From Streptomyces sp. NRRL WC-3742 (GTDB taxonomy: Bacteria; Actinomycetota; Actinomycetes; Streptomycetales; Streptomycetaceae), in contig NZ_JOCF01000043.1 of NCBI RefSeq assembly GCF_000720635.1, positions 4,463 to 68,462 of the forward strand: a stretch of DNA of 64,000 nt, given 5' to 3'. This document shows, piece after piece, positions 1-8,095 of this stretch. Under the pieces are notes generated by a model. It made no database searches. It saw only the letters and a list, made by a program, of their open reading frames with translations, and was not told the origin of the DNA. Numbering within the stretch: position 1 is the stretch's first letter; every line of letters starts with the position of its first letter. The position numbers were made by a program, and so were the translations under genes.

Positions 1-695
1 CGCACCCACGGGTATTCGTCCTCGGCGAGGAGCCGCTGGGCCTCCTCCGGCAGCCCGGGGTGTTCGGCGAGCGCCTGCCGGACGAGCAGGTGGTCGGTGG
101 CCAGCCGCGCGGCCGCGTCGGCGGGGGTGGCGGGGTTGCCCGCCGCGCGTTCGCGGACCCCTACCTCCTCGTCGAGCAGCAGTGAGGCCAGCTGCTCCGG
201 CGGCGTGGCCTCGTTGCCCGCGACGCCTCGCCGTACCTGGGCGGCCGGATGCCCGGCCAGGGTGCGCAGCAGGTCCGACCGTCCGGTGAAATGGGCGAGT
301 TCGGCGGCGACGTCCGGTTCCCCGTCCGCCGCGAGGAGGTCGCTCACCGCGTCCGGGAGCCCCGGGCAGCTCGCGAGCCCGATGCGGGTGTCGCAGTCCG
401 GGTGGCGGGCGAGCGCGAGCGCCCACTCCGGGCGGCCCCGGCCCTCGTCGAGCAGGGCGACCGCCAGCGCGGGCTGCGCGAGCGGATCGCCGACCGGGAC
501 GCCGAGCGCGGCCAGCCCGTACGGGGAGTCCTCCTGCAACGCGGCCAGGGCGATGGCCTGTTGGGGGTCGAGGTCGGTGCGGCAGGCCAGCTCCCTGGCC
601 AGGAATTCATCGTCGGGCGCGGCGTCGACCAGGCGCTGGAGCAGTTCGGGCGGCAGAGCGGGGTTCTCGGCGAGGGCGGACAGCAGCGACGGCAT
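1..695 (-). CDS. Leucine-rich-repeat-variant / HEAT-like repeat protein (partial)
   Basis: The minus-strand frame opens at an ATG at 693-695 and stays open to the left edge, so the C-terminus is missing. The visible 231 residues are leucine/alanine-rich helical repeats of about 23-26 residues, with recurring GNEATPPEQL and GNPATPADAA segments and the pattern (A)GNPxTPxxxxxxLxxD followed by VRxxxA. This resembles the LRV (leucine-rich repeat variant) and HEAT-type scaffolds common in Streptomyces. No catalytic motif is visible and a protein-binding scaffold role is inference. The start is uncertain: no strong Shine-Dalgarno precedes it, and the frame remains open upstream. Confidence 0.6.
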   Translation of the reverse strand, partial: MPSLLSALAENPALPPELLQRLVDAAPDDEFLARELACRTDLDPQQAIALAALQEDSPYGLAALGVPVGDPLAQPALAVALLDEGRGRPEWALALARHPDCDTRIGLASCPGLPDAVSDLLAADGEPDVAAELAHFTGRSDLLRTLAGHPAAQVRRGVAGNEATPPEQLASLLLDEEVGVRERAAGNPATPADAAARLATDHLLVRQALAEHPGLPEEAQRLLAEDEYPWV

Positions 696-764
696 CCGGG
701 CATCATGCCCGCCCGGGGGCCGTCGCCGCCGCCCGTTTTCCCTCGCCACGCGCACCGGTGCGGT

Positions 765-1277
765 TCAGTGAGCGGGCGCCCCGGGTACCGGGGTCGACAT
801 GTAGACCGCGCGCCGCCCGTAGCAGGGCGGGACCGCCACCTCCCGGTGCGCCCGGTAGCCGAGGAGGCGCAGCAGGATGTCCGCGCCGCGCACCGCGACC
901 ATGGAGATGGTGCGGTAGCCCTGGGCGCCCGCCTCCCGCTGGAAGTGCCGCATGAAGCCGAGCGCCACCTCCTTGCCGCGCAGTTCCTCGGCGATCACCA
1001 GGTCGTGGACGTGCAGGTTCTCGGAGGCGAACGCCTCCTCCTCGGGCCGGGTGAGGTCCGGGCAGCGCAGTGGCGGGTACGGCAGGCTCAGCAGGTAGCC
1101 GTGCACCACGCCGTCCCGTTCCAGGACGAAGCAGGTCCGCGGCGAGCTGCTGCCGCGCGACCTGAGCGCCTCCTCGCCCTCGGAGAGGCCGTCGGCGGCG
1201 TAGGCGTCGTGCTCCAGGGCGACGACGGCTGCCCAGTCGCCGTCGGCCAGCAGCCGGATCGTGAACTCCTCGCTCAC
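765..1277 (-). CDS. GNAT-family N-acetyltransferase
   Basis: 170 residues starting at a GTG that overlaps the stop of the preceding DUF6271-like gene in a GTGA junction, so the two are probably translationally coupled. The fold is GNAT-like: N-terminal TIRLLADGDWAAVVALEHDAY, then strand 4 and motif A around residues 88-110 (NLHVHDLVIAEELRGKEVAL), where the usual R-x-x-G-x-A acetyl-CoA loop is degenerate (RGKEVA). A later strand (YRTISMVAV) and a C-terminal GYRAHREV segment are also typical. The substrate is unknown. Coupling to the DUF6271 protein suggests they act on the same molecule. Confidence 0.75.
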   Translation of the reverse strand: MSEEFTIRLLADGDWAAVVALEHDAYAADGLSEGEEALRSRGSSSPRTCFVLERDGVVHGYLLSLPYPPLRCPDLTRPEEEAFASENLHVHDLVIAEELRGKEVALGFMRHFQREAGAQGYRTISMVAVRGADILLRLLGYRAHREVAVPPCYGRRAVYMSTPVPGAPAH

Positions 1278-2602
1278 CCGGCCGGCACCTCGGAGATGCC
1301 GCCGAGGCCCTTGGCACGGGCGGCGGCCACCATCGGCGCCCAGTTCTCGATCAGCACCGCCCAGAGCTCGGCGTCGGCCTGCGCCTCGTCCAGCAGCTGC
1401 CGGCGCCGCCCGGCCACGGTGTCGGCGACGTCGGCGTACCTGCCGCCGAGCTTGCGGTAGCAGCGGTCGAGGACGTCCAGGCAGTGCTCGTTGCCGGTGC
1501 GGTCCCAGTCGAGGCTGCCGCGCACCAGGTCGAGGATGGGCTCGGCCCGCAGGACGTGGTGCTCGTCCATCATGCTGCGGCCGAGGTCGATCATGCCGCC
1601 GTAGACCGGGTACAGGTAGAGCATCGAGAGCAGGAACTTGACGAACCGCATCTGGTACGCGGCGAAGCCGTCGTCGGTGCGGCGCTCGGGCGTGTAGTAG
1701 TTGACGATGTGGCGGTTGTGGACGACGCCGGGCATCCTGGCGTGGACCATGGCGTGGTGCAGGGCGTAGTCGCTGCCGATGGTCTCGGTGGAGGGCAGCA
1801 GCGGCAGCACCTCGTAACCCCGGTGGTCCATGGCGACGTTGCACATGTAGACGTCCCAGATGTCGGGGACGCCGAGGACGGACTCGTCGGTGGTGAAGGC
1901 GGCGGTGCCGGCGCCCTTGAAGGAGAGCTCGACCATCGCGTCCTTCTCCTCGTCGGACCACACCGGCGGGGCCCACAGGCGCACGACCTCGCGGTAGATG
2001 TCCGGGTCGAGCTCGCGGATCTCGCTGATGTCCACGCAGAGTTCGCCGATGAAGGCGCCGCTGACCAGCAGGACCGGGGTGTCCACGTCGGCGGGGTCGA
2101 GCTCGGAGCGGGTCACTGCGCCCGCCGCCTCGCCGGCGGGCTTGCCGATGGAGAGCAGCTCGTGGTGGATGGAGAACATCTTCTGCCCGTCGACGACCTG
2201 GAAGTCGGCGTCGTCGTTGCGCAGGTGCGTGGAGGTGCAGCCCAGGGCGGCGGCGGCCAGGAAGAGCCGGTTGACGCAGGAGCCGTAGGCGACGGCGTTC
2301 TCGGGGAGCATCAGCTCCAGCAGCAGTTCGGGGTCGGCGGCGCCGGAGTCCCGGGCCACGCGCAGCAAGAAGGCGCGCTGGGCCTCGTTGCCGAGGTGGT
2401 GCACGGTGACGCCGGGGACGGAGGGCAGCGAGGCCACGGCGTCCGCGTTCCGCGCGAACTCGGCGCCCTCGGTGGTGTCGAGGACGACGAGGTGCACCTC
2501 GACCTCGAAGTTCGCGACGGCGTAGGCGGCCTCCTCGGCGAGCTCCACGATGGTCTCGGGACAGGGGCGCATGGTGGGCAGGGCGAGGCAGACTCTTTGC
2601 AT
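1274..2602 (-). CDS. DUF6271-like protein, possible GT-A-fold glycosyltransferase
   Basis: 442 residues. The N-terminus (MQRVCLALPTMRPCPETIVE) begins a Rossmann-like half that contains a HLRNDDADFQ segment at residues 126-135, in the place where GT-A enzymes carry a metal/nucleotide-sugar-binding DxD-type motif. It is followed by VVDGQKMFSIHHEL. The C-terminal half is helical. From memory this matches the uncharacterised actinobacterial family DUF6271; the glycosyltransferase link is inference from the acidic motif. A GNAT gene follows with a 4-base overlap. A 411-bp non-coding stretch upstream presumably holds the promoter. Confidence 0.55.
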   Translation of the reverse strand: MQRVCLALPTMRPCPETIVELAEEAAYAVANFEVEVHLVVLDTTEGAEFARNADAVASLPSVPGVTVHHLGNEAQRAFLLRVARDSGAADPELLLELMLPENAVAYGSCVNRLFLAAAALGCTSTHLRNDDADFQVVDGQKMFSIHHELLSIGKPAGEAAGAVTRSELDPADVDTPVLLVSGAFIGELCVDISEIRELDPDIYREVVRLWAPPVWSDEEKDAMVELSFKGAGTAAFTTDESVLGVPDIWDVYMCNVAMDHRGYEVLPLLPSTETIGSDYALHHAMVHARMPGVVHNRHIVNYYTPERRTDDGFAAYQMRFVKFLLSMLYLYPVYGGMIDLGRSMMDEHHVLRAEPILDLVRGSLDWDRTGNEHCLDVLDRCYRKLGGRYADVADTVAGRRRQLLDEAQADAELWAVLIENWAPMVAAARAKGLGGISEVPAG

Positions 2603-3013
2603 GGTGCGGGGTTCTCCGTCGGATCGTCAGATTCGGTTCCACGGCGGTCGGTTGAGCGCACGCGAGGGCCCGCGGGCGCGGGCTGTGGCCGGTCCGCCGC
2701 ACCACCGTGGACTAGACCATTGCCGAAGTCAACGATTGACAGCGGGGCCCCGGCGGGGTGCAATGCGCCCCTCGCCGCGCCCCTTGTCGCGGCCCTCGTC
2801 GCGGCCCCTCTCCTCGCCCCCTCGCCTCGCACGGGCGCGCGAACCCCCCTCTCGGATCCGAACGGCCGGACGGGCCGAGGGGGTTCAGAGGGGCCGCGGA
2901 GGGGCCTCGGGGCGCCGATCCCCGGGAAACCGACGGTTCGGGGTCAATCCGGTCGGTTGATCTGCCGATACCTCCGGACGACGTTCCTACGCCGTTCGGA
3001 TGAGGAGATCCGC
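2603..3013. other. Intergenic region between divergent genes
   Basis: 411 bp separating the minus-strand DUF6271-like gene from the plus-strand peptidoglycan-binding gene. It should contain both promoters. It includes low-complexity cgcggcccctcgtcg-type direct repeats around 2765-2830 and GC-rich dyads around 2840-2930. No RNA gene or riboswitch was recognised. A GAGGAG ribosome binding site at 3003-3008 serves the downstream gene. Confidence 0.5.
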
Positions 3014-4204
3014 ATGCCCGAGCTGTGGCTGCCCGGAGCCGAGATCCACGACCTCGGCGACCACGCGCCGACCGACCAGCAGTACCCGCCGAAGGCCATC
3101 GCCCACATCACCTGGGACCGCAACGCCAGCGCCGCCGAGCCCCAGGACTGGTGCTCCTACGAGGACCTCGTCAGCTACTTCACCGGAAGCGGCGCCGGCG
3201 ACGCCCCGCATCTGGTCTGGGACCCGTTCAGCGGCCGGACCGCCCAGCTCTTCCCCGCCGACTCCCGCTCCAAGAGCCTGCTCAGCCCCGGCCCGAGCCC
3301 CACCCGCACCAACCGGGCCGGCCGGGTCGTCATCCAGATCGAAGCCGTCTTCTTCCCCTACTGCCGCCACCAGGGCGCCGTCTACCCCCGCCTGGTCGAC
3401 ACCCCCTGCGCGGGCTGGGACCGCATCCACGCCTGGATCGCCTCCTGGGGCGTGCCCGACACCTGGCCGATGGGCAGGCCCGTCGACTTCTCCGGCCGCC
3501 GCGACGAACAGGTTTGGGAGCGCAGCGGCGGCTGGTACGCCCACGCCCACGTCCCGTACAACGACCACACCGACCCGGGCTCCTGGCCCGAGTTCACCGG
3601 CACCGGCTCCCCGGGCACCCCGCCCTCGCGCCCCGCGCCGCCCGCCGAGGGCACCCCGGCGCGCTACCAGGTCTCCATCAACGGCCTCGCGTACGGCTAC
3701 GGCGCCCACGGCTACCAGGTGACGGCCGTCGGCCGAGCCCTGGTGGCCAGGGGGTACGGCGGGCACTACCACTCCGGCCCGGGCCCGAACTGGACGGACG
3801 CGGACACCGAGAACTACTCCGACTACCAGCGCAGCCTCGGCTACACCGGCGGCGCGGCGGACGGCGTCCCCGGCGAGGACTCACTGCTGCGCCTGCTCGG
3901 CTACCTGCCCGGCCCGCGCACCGTCTCCCTGGCCCACCTGCTCGCCGCCGCCCACGCCGACCCGCCCGCCGAGCAGGACCACCGCACGTACGGCTCCGAG
4001 GTCGCCATCGTCCAGCAGGCGCTCGCGGACGAGGGGCTGCTCGAACAGCGCTGGGTGAGGGGCTCGTACGGCACCCTCACGATCGCCGCCTACGCCGCGT
4101 GGCAGCGGCGCTGCGGCTACAGCGGGTCGGCGGCGGACGGCCTCCCGGGGCGGGACTCGCTCCAGCGCCTCGGCGCGGCCGGGGGGTTCGAGGTGACCTC
4201 GTAG
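3014..4204 (+). CDS. Peptidoglycan-binding domain protein
   Basis: 396 residues from an ATG preceded by GAGGAG. The N-terminal 200 residues (ITWDRNAS, HLVWDPFSGRTAQLFPA, VVIQIEAVFFPYCR, WPMGRPVDFSGRR, WYAHAHVPYNDHTDPG) match a domain often found in Streptomyces cell-wall and phage-endolysin-like proteins with an amidase-like layout; HDHTDPG-like text at its end resembles amidase_2 ends. A Pro/Gly linker precedes two peptidoglycan-binding-like repeats at about 225-300 and 320-396, each ending in a GGAADGxPGxDSLxRLG-type segment. No signal peptide is seen, so secretion may need another route. The function is likely cell-wall binding or lysis, and catalysis is unproven. Confidence 0.7.
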   Translation: MPELWLPGAEIHDLGDHAPTDQQYPPKAIAHITWDRNASAAEPQDWCSYEDLVSYFTGSGAGDAPHLVWDPFSGRTAQLFPADSRSKSLLSPGPSPTRTNRAGRVVIQIEAVFFPYCRHQGAVYPRLVDTPCAGWDRIHAWIASWGVPDTWPMGRPVDFSGRRDEQVWERSGGWYAHAHVPYNDHTDPGSWPEFTGTGSPGTPPSRPAPPAEGTPARYQVSINGLAYGYGAHGYQVTAVGRALVARGYGGHYHSGPGPNWTDADTENYSDYQRSLGYTGGAADGVPGEDSLLRLLGYLPGPRTVSLAHLLAAAHADPPAEQDHRTYGSEVAIVQQALADEGLLEQRWVRGSYGTLTIAAYAAWQRRCGYSGSAADGLPGRDSLQRLGAAGGFEVTS

Positions 4205-4267
4205 TAGGGGCCCCTATTCGGGACGGACGCGGGAATTCCGCCCGCGCACCGGCGCGTTCTGCCGGAC

Positions 4268-5299
4268 GTGACCAGCGCGAGCAAGCAGCCGATCCGGCTC
4301 TCCGTCCTCGACCGCTCCCGGACCAGGCGGCGCGAGGAGCCCGCCGAGGCGCTGCGCGCCACGGTGGCCCTCGCCCGCGAGGTCGAACGGCTCGGCTACC
4401 ACCGCATCTGGGTCTCCGAGCACCACGGCGTGCCCGGCGTCGCCGGCTCCGCGCCGACGGTGCTGGCCGCCGCGATCGCCTCGGCGACCTCCCGCATCCG
4501 GGTCGGCACCGGCGGGGTGATGCTGCCCAACCACCAGCCGATGGTGGTCGCCGAGCAGTTCGGCGTGTTGGCCGCGCTGTTCCCCGGCCGGATCGACATG
4601 GGCCTGGGCCGCTCGGTCGGCTTCACCGACGGCGTCCGGCGCGCGCTCGGCCGGGAGAAGGACGCGGCGGACGACTTCGGCGCCCAACTCGCCGAGCTGA
4701 TCGGCTGGTTCGACGGCACCCAGCAAGCCCACCGGGGCGTCCACGCCCGCCCGGCGGAGGGCCTGCGGGTGCCCGCGTACGTCCTGGCCACCGGCGAGGG
4801 CGCCGACCTCGCCGCCGAGGCGGGCCTGCCACTGGTGATCGCCGCCCCGCGCGGGGAGGACCGGATGCTCGCGGCCGTCGACCGCTACCGCGAGCGCTTC
4901 CGGCCCTCCTTGCAGGCCGCCGAGCCGTACGTGATCGTCTCCGGCACGGTGGCGGTCGCGAGGACGGCCGAACGGGCCCGCGAACTGCTGGTGCCCGAGG
5001 CGTGGGCCGGCGCCTACTCCCGCACCCACGGCGAGTTCCCTCCGCTCGCCCCGGCGGCCGAGGTCCGGGCCCTGGAGATGAGCGCCCGCGAACGCGCCGC
5101 CTTCGAGCAGTCGATGAAGGGCCACATCTCCGGCACCCCGCAGCAGGCGGCCGAGCAGCTGCGCGCCCTGGTGGAGCGCACCGGTGCGGACGAGTTCCTG
5201 CTCGCCACCAGCACCTACGACCGAGTCGAACTGCTGGACTCCCACCGGCTGCTGGCGGAGGCGTTCGGTCAAGTCCGGGGCTCCTCGGCGCCGGTGTGA
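4268..5299 (+). CDS. LLM-class flavin-dependent oxidoreductase (MsnO8-like)
   Basis: 343 residues from a GTG start. It has the luciferase-like monooxygenase TIM-barrel signature: LSVLDRSRTRR at the N-terminus, YHRIWVSEHHGVPGVAGSAPTV, RIRVGTGGVMLPNHQP, VAEQFGVLAALFPGRIDMGLGRS, and a C-terminal DEFLLATSTYDRVELLDSHR segment. These enzymes use reduced FMN (or F420 in some relatives) to oxidise small molecules. The sequence is close to what I recall of the MsnO8 subgroup. It stands 63 bp after the peptidoglycan-binding gene on the same strand; no functional link is evident and the substrate is unknown. Confidence 0.85.
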   Translation: MTSASKQPIRLSVLDRSRTRRREEPAEALRATVALAREVERLGYHRIWVSEHHGVPGVAGSAPTVLAAAIASATSRIRVGTGGVMLPNHQPMVVAEQFGVLAALFPGRIDMGLGRSVGFTDGVRRALGREKDAADDFGAQLAELIGWFDGTQQAHRGVHARPAEGLRVPAYVLATGEGADLAAEAGLPLVIAAPRGEDRMLAAVDRYRERFRPSLQAAEPYVIVSGTVAVARTAERARELLVPEAWAGAYSRTHGEFPPLAPAAEVRALEMSARERAAFEQSMKGHISGTPQQAAEQLRALVERTGADEFLLATSTYDRVELLDSHRLLAEAFGQVRGSSAPV

Positions 5300-5616
5300 C
5301 CCATCGAGTCGCCTTATCGTACTTTCGGCGACGTCGCCTTCCGTGGTGGCCGGGTATCGGTCAAGGTCCCCTGCCAGGTGGCCGGTTGACGGTGTCCACG
5401 GGCGGTCGGGCGGCCAGCGGGTTTGCCACATTGGCATGATTGACTGATCGTCAGACCTTGGCTGGAAACCGTCGAATCCGGTGTGAATATGCCATCGGAA
5501 TGTTCGGCCGACGGGTTACGGCAGTAGCCTTCCGTGTCGGACCTGCCACTGCTGGTGGCGATTCGGCCCGGGGCGGTGCCGCGCCCCGGCCGCCCAGACC
5601 CCGTGAAGGAGCCGGT
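5300..5616. other. Intergenic/promoter region upstream of roadblock cluster
   Basis: 317 bp with locally lower GC around 5430-5510 (attgactgatcgtcag, gtgtgaatatgccatcgg), which suits a promoter for the roadblock cluster. A strong GAAGGAG ribosome binding site at 5605-5611 selects the GTG at 5617. No RNA gene or structured element was recognised. Confidence 0.45.
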
Positions 5617-6000
5617 GTGCCGGGTATCGACGAATGCCTCTCCGGGGCGATGACGATCGCCGGGGCCCGCGCCGCGAGCCTGGTCGACTGGAGCAGCGGG
5701 CTGGCGCTCGGCAGCCTCGGCGACAGCCCGACCGGCGAGCACGAGACCTCCGCCGCCGAGGCGACCGACCTGGTGCGGGCGGCCGTCGAGAGCCAGACCT
5801 TCACCGCGGCCGAGGACGCCGGCTCGCCACTGGAGGACATCATCGTCACCGCGGGCCGCAGCTACCACCTGATCCGCTTCATCGACACCGTCTTCGACAA
5901 CCGGCTGGTGCTGCACCTGTGGCTCGACCGCGCCGAGGGCAACCTCGCCGCCGCCCGCTTCCGGCTCCAGTCGCTCGCCGAGGACCTGGTGCTGGGGTGA
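5617..6000 (+). CDS. Roadblock/LC7-domain protein 1
   Basis: 127 residues. The GTG at 5617 is chosen because GAAGGAG lies 5 nt upstream, although the frame is open further 5'. The sequence covers one roadblock/LC7 fold: AGARAASLVDWSSGLALGSLG, a central helix with AATDLVRAAV, LEDIIVTAGRSYHLIRFIDT, and a terminal LVLHLWLDRAEGNLAAARFRL helix. It aligns along its length with the protein at 7563-7937 (LVDYNSGMAL, EDILITLTSQYHLIRPL, LFLYLALDRGRANLAMAR), so the two are paralogues. Roadblock proteins usually regulate small Ras-like GTPases or dimerise in signalling complexes. No GTPase is encoded nearby. Confidence 0.75.
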   Translation: MPGIDECLSGAMTIAGARAASLVDWSSGLALGSLGDSPTGEHETSAAEATDLVRAAVESQTFTAAEDAGSPLEDIIVTAGRSYHLIRFIDTVFDNRLVLHLWLDRAEGNLAAARFRLQSLAEDLVLG

Positions 6001-6058
6001 GTGCGATGCCCGTCGGTTTCCAGTCATCGGCGAATCCGGGTGCCGGGGGAGCGCGCCC

Positions 6059-7018
6059 GTGACCGCCACCGCCACCGCGCCCGCCGCACCGCCCCCGCCA
6101 GGCGAGCCCCGCACCCCCGGGGAGCCCCGTACTCCGGGCGAACCCCGCACCCCCGGCGAGGCGCTCGACCTGCTCGCCGCCCGCCGCGCCACCGGCGCCC
6201 TGCACGGCCCGCTCGGCACCCTCCACCTGGTCGGCGGCCTGGTGAGCGCCGCCGAGTCCCCCCGCGCCCCCGGCCTGGCCGACCTGCTCACCGTCAGCGC
6301 ACTGATCACCCCCGAGAGCTGGACCGAACTGCTGCACACCCACGGCCCGCACTCCCGCGTCGCGGCCGAACTGGTCGAGCGCCGCGTCCTCACCCGGGGC
6401 GAGCTCGAACTCGGCCACCTGGGAACCCTGTTCGACGCCGCCTTCTTCGTCCTCGCCGACCCGGCCGGCGGCACCTGGCGCTTCGAGGCCGACACCCGCC
6501 ACTGGCTCGGCGAGGTCGCCGCCGTCGACCCCGACCGCCTGCACCGCGAGGTCGAGCGCCGCCGCCGCCTCCTCGACGGCCTCTGGCCCTCCGCCCGCCT
6601 CGACACCGAACCCGTCCGCCCCGGCGAACGCGGCCGCCTGCCCGAGCACCGTACGGCCGGGCGCCGCAGCCGTGAACTGCTCGACCACGCGGACGGCCGA
6701 AGAACCCCCGCCGACCTGGCCCGACTGCTCGGCCGCTCCGGCTTCGGTGTCACGGCGGACGTGCGCCGCCTCGCCGCCGCCGGACTGCTCGAAGCCGCCC
6801 AGGACGGACCCGGAGCACCCGGAGCGCCCGGCGCCCGGCGGGGCCTCGGCGGACTGCACCGCAGGGTCCCCGGGGCGACCCTGCGCGCCGCCCCCGCCCC
6901 CGCCCCCGCACGCTCCGACCACCCGCCCGCCACGGCAGCGGCCCACCCGCTGACCGTCCCCGACCCGGACATCGCGCTGCTGACCCGGGTCCGAGACCTA
7001 CTGGAGGCCCGACTTTGA
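6059..7018 (+). CDS. DUF4388-like / winged-helix protein of the roadblock cluster
   Basis: 319 residues from a GTG with GGGGGAG upstream. The N-terminus is disordered and contains three EPRTPG repeats encoded by 18-bp DNA repeats at 6104-6157. Residues about 35-170 (ATGALHGPLGTLHLVGGLVSAAES, LADLLTVSALI, FDAAFFVLADPAGGTWRFE) resemble a DUF4388 (PATAN-like) domain. Residues about 215-260 (ELLDHADGRRTPADLARLLG, VTADVRRLAAAGLLEA) look like a winged helix. The tail is Ala/Pro-rich. DUF4388 proteins often accompany roadblock proteins in signalling clusters, which fits the neighbours. A DNA-binding or adaptor role is inferred. Confidence 0.55.
   Translation: MTATATAPAAPPPPGEPRTPGEPRTPGEPRTPGEALDLLAARRATGALHGPLGTLHLVGGLVSAAESPRAPGLADLLTVSALITPESWTELLHTHGPHSRVAAELVERRVLTRGELELGHLGTLFDAAFFVLADPAGGTWRFEADTRHWLGEVAAVDPDRLHREVERRRRLLDGLWPSARLDTEPVRPGERGRLPEHRTAGRRSRELLDHADGRRTPADLARLLGRSGFGVTADVRRLAAAGLLEAAQDGPGAPGAPGARRGLGGLHRRVPGATLRAAPAPAPARSDHPPATAAAHPLTVPDPDIALLTRVRDLLEARL
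6104..6157 (+). repeat. 18-bp in-frame tandem repeat, three units
   Basis: Three consecutive 18-bp units (variants of gagccccgcacccccggg) encode three EPRTPG hexapeptides near the N-terminus of the winged-helix protein. They are in frame, so copy-number change would only lengthen a disordered leader. Confidence 0.8.
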
Positions 7019-7052
7019 CCCACTCCCCGCCCGCGACCCCGCAGTCCCGGCC

Positions 7053-7481
7053 ATGAGGCGGGCCCTCAAGCAGCGAGTCGGAAGGAGACACCTCATCGCC
7101 CTGGAGACCGAGCTGCTCGCCGAACTGCGCGCGGTCAAGCAGCGCGTCCCGCACCTCGCGGGCGGCCTGGTGGCCACCGTCGACGGACTGCTGATCGCGC
7201 ACGACACCCACGGGACGGAACCCTCCGGACTGGCCGCGATGACGGCCGCCGCGCTCTCCCTCGCCCAGCGGCTCGCCGACACCACCGGCCAGGGCGAGTT
7301 CCGCGAGTCGCTGGTGCGCGGCGAGCACGGCTACGTCGCCACCTACGCCGCCGGCGGCAGCTGCGTGCTGACCCTCCTGGCCCACCCCGACGTCAACGTC
7401 GGACGGCTCCACCTGGAGGCCCGCCGCTGCGCCAAGGGGATCGCCGGGCTGCTCAACGAGACGCTGCTACCCGGCACTTGA
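7053..7481 (+). CDS. Roadblock/LC7-domain protein 2
   Basis: 142 residues as drawn from the ATG at 7053. It has the roadblock pattern ELLAELRAVKQRVPHLAGGLVATVDGLLIAHDTHG, a central alanine-rich helix AAMTAAALSLAQRLAD, a VRGEHGYVATYAAGGSCVLTLLA strand pair and a terminal helix. It resembles the roadblock proteins of conservons more than its two neighbours do. The start is doubtful: the only good Shine-Dalgarno (AAGGAG, 7082-7087) lies inside the drawn ORF, 7 nt before an in-frame ATC at 7095 that would give an IALETELL N-terminus. See findings. Confidence 0.7.
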   Translation: MRRALKQRVGRRHLIALETELLAELRAVKQRVPHLAGGLVATVDGLLIAHDTHGTEPSGLAAMTAAALSLAQRLADTTGQGEFRESLVRGEHGYVATYAAGGSCVLTLLAHPDVNVGRLHLEARRCAKGIAGLLNETLLPGT

Positions 7482-7562
7482 CCATTCGCTCCTCCCCTCC
7501 ACCCCTTCACCCCTCCGCTCCACCAGCAACCCGCACCCGACGATCGAACTGGAGACACGAGA

Positions 7563-7937
7563 ATGACCGACGCAGCCGGCGCGCTCAAGCAGGCCATGAC
7601 CACCATCGAGGGCGCCCTCGGCGGAGCCCTGGTCGACTACAACAGCGGCATGGCGCTCGCCACCCTCGACGGCCCCGGCGGAATCGACCTCAACGTCGCC
7701 GCCGCGGGGAACACCGACGTGGTCCGCGCCAAGATGCGCACCATGGACATGCTGGGCCTTCAGGACGGGATCGAGGACATCCTCATCACCCTCACCAGCC
7801 AGTACCACCTGATCCGCCCGCTCAGCGGCCGCGGCGGCAAGGGCCTCTTCCTGTACCTCGCGCTGGACCGCGGCCGCGCCAATCTCGCCATGGCCCGCCA
7901 CCAGCTCATCCGGATAGAGGCCGACCTCGAGGTCTGA
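7563..7937 (+). CDS. Roadblock/LC7-domain protein 3
   Basis: 124 residues from an ATG with a GGAGAC site upstream. The whole protein is a single roadblock/LC7 domain: IEGALGGALVDYNSGMALATLDG, VVRAKMRTMDMLGLQDGIEDILITLTSQYHLIRPL, and a closing LFLYLALDRGRANLAMARHQL helix. It is a paralogue of the protein at 5617-6000. It is the last gene of the plus-strand cluster, 81 bp after the second roadblock gene. Its small size implies action as a homo- or heterodimer, possibly with the neighbouring roadblock proteins; partners are unknown. Confidence 0.8.
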   Translation: MTDAAGALKQAMTTIEGALGGALVDYNSGMALATLDGPGGIDLNVAAAGNTDVVRAKMRTMDMLGLQDGIEDILITLTSQYHLIRPLSGRGGKGLFLYLALDRGRANLAMARHQLIRIEADLEV

Positions 7938-7975
7938 GCCGGCCCCCGGCCCCGGCGGAGAGCTCAGGCTCCGCC

Positions 7976-8075
7976 GGGTCCCGGCTCGTTGCGGGTCCCG
8001 GCTCGTTGCGGGTCCCGGCTCGTTGCGGGTCCCGGCTCGTTCCGGTTCCAGCCCGTTGCAGGTCCGGCTCGTTGC
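7976..8075. repeat. 17-bp tandem repeat array
   Basis: Four near-perfect copies of gggtcccggctcgttgc start at 7976, 7993, 8010 and 8027. Two degenerate copies follow to about 8075. The array fills the gap between two convergent genes and could act as a transcription barrier or simply be a slippage-prone minisatellite. No ORF uses it. Confidence 0.9.
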
Positions 8076-8095
8076 GGTTCCGGCCACCCCGGCGC

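Noticed and set aside
1484..3013. 5' extension of the peptidoglycan-binding protein frame
   Set aside because: It is antisense to the DUF6271-like gene and has low-complexity composition. The GAGGAG site and family N-terminus support 3014.
7976..8075. Possible CRISPR array
   Set aside because: The units are contiguous without spacers and no cas gene is present, so it is a simple tandem repeat.
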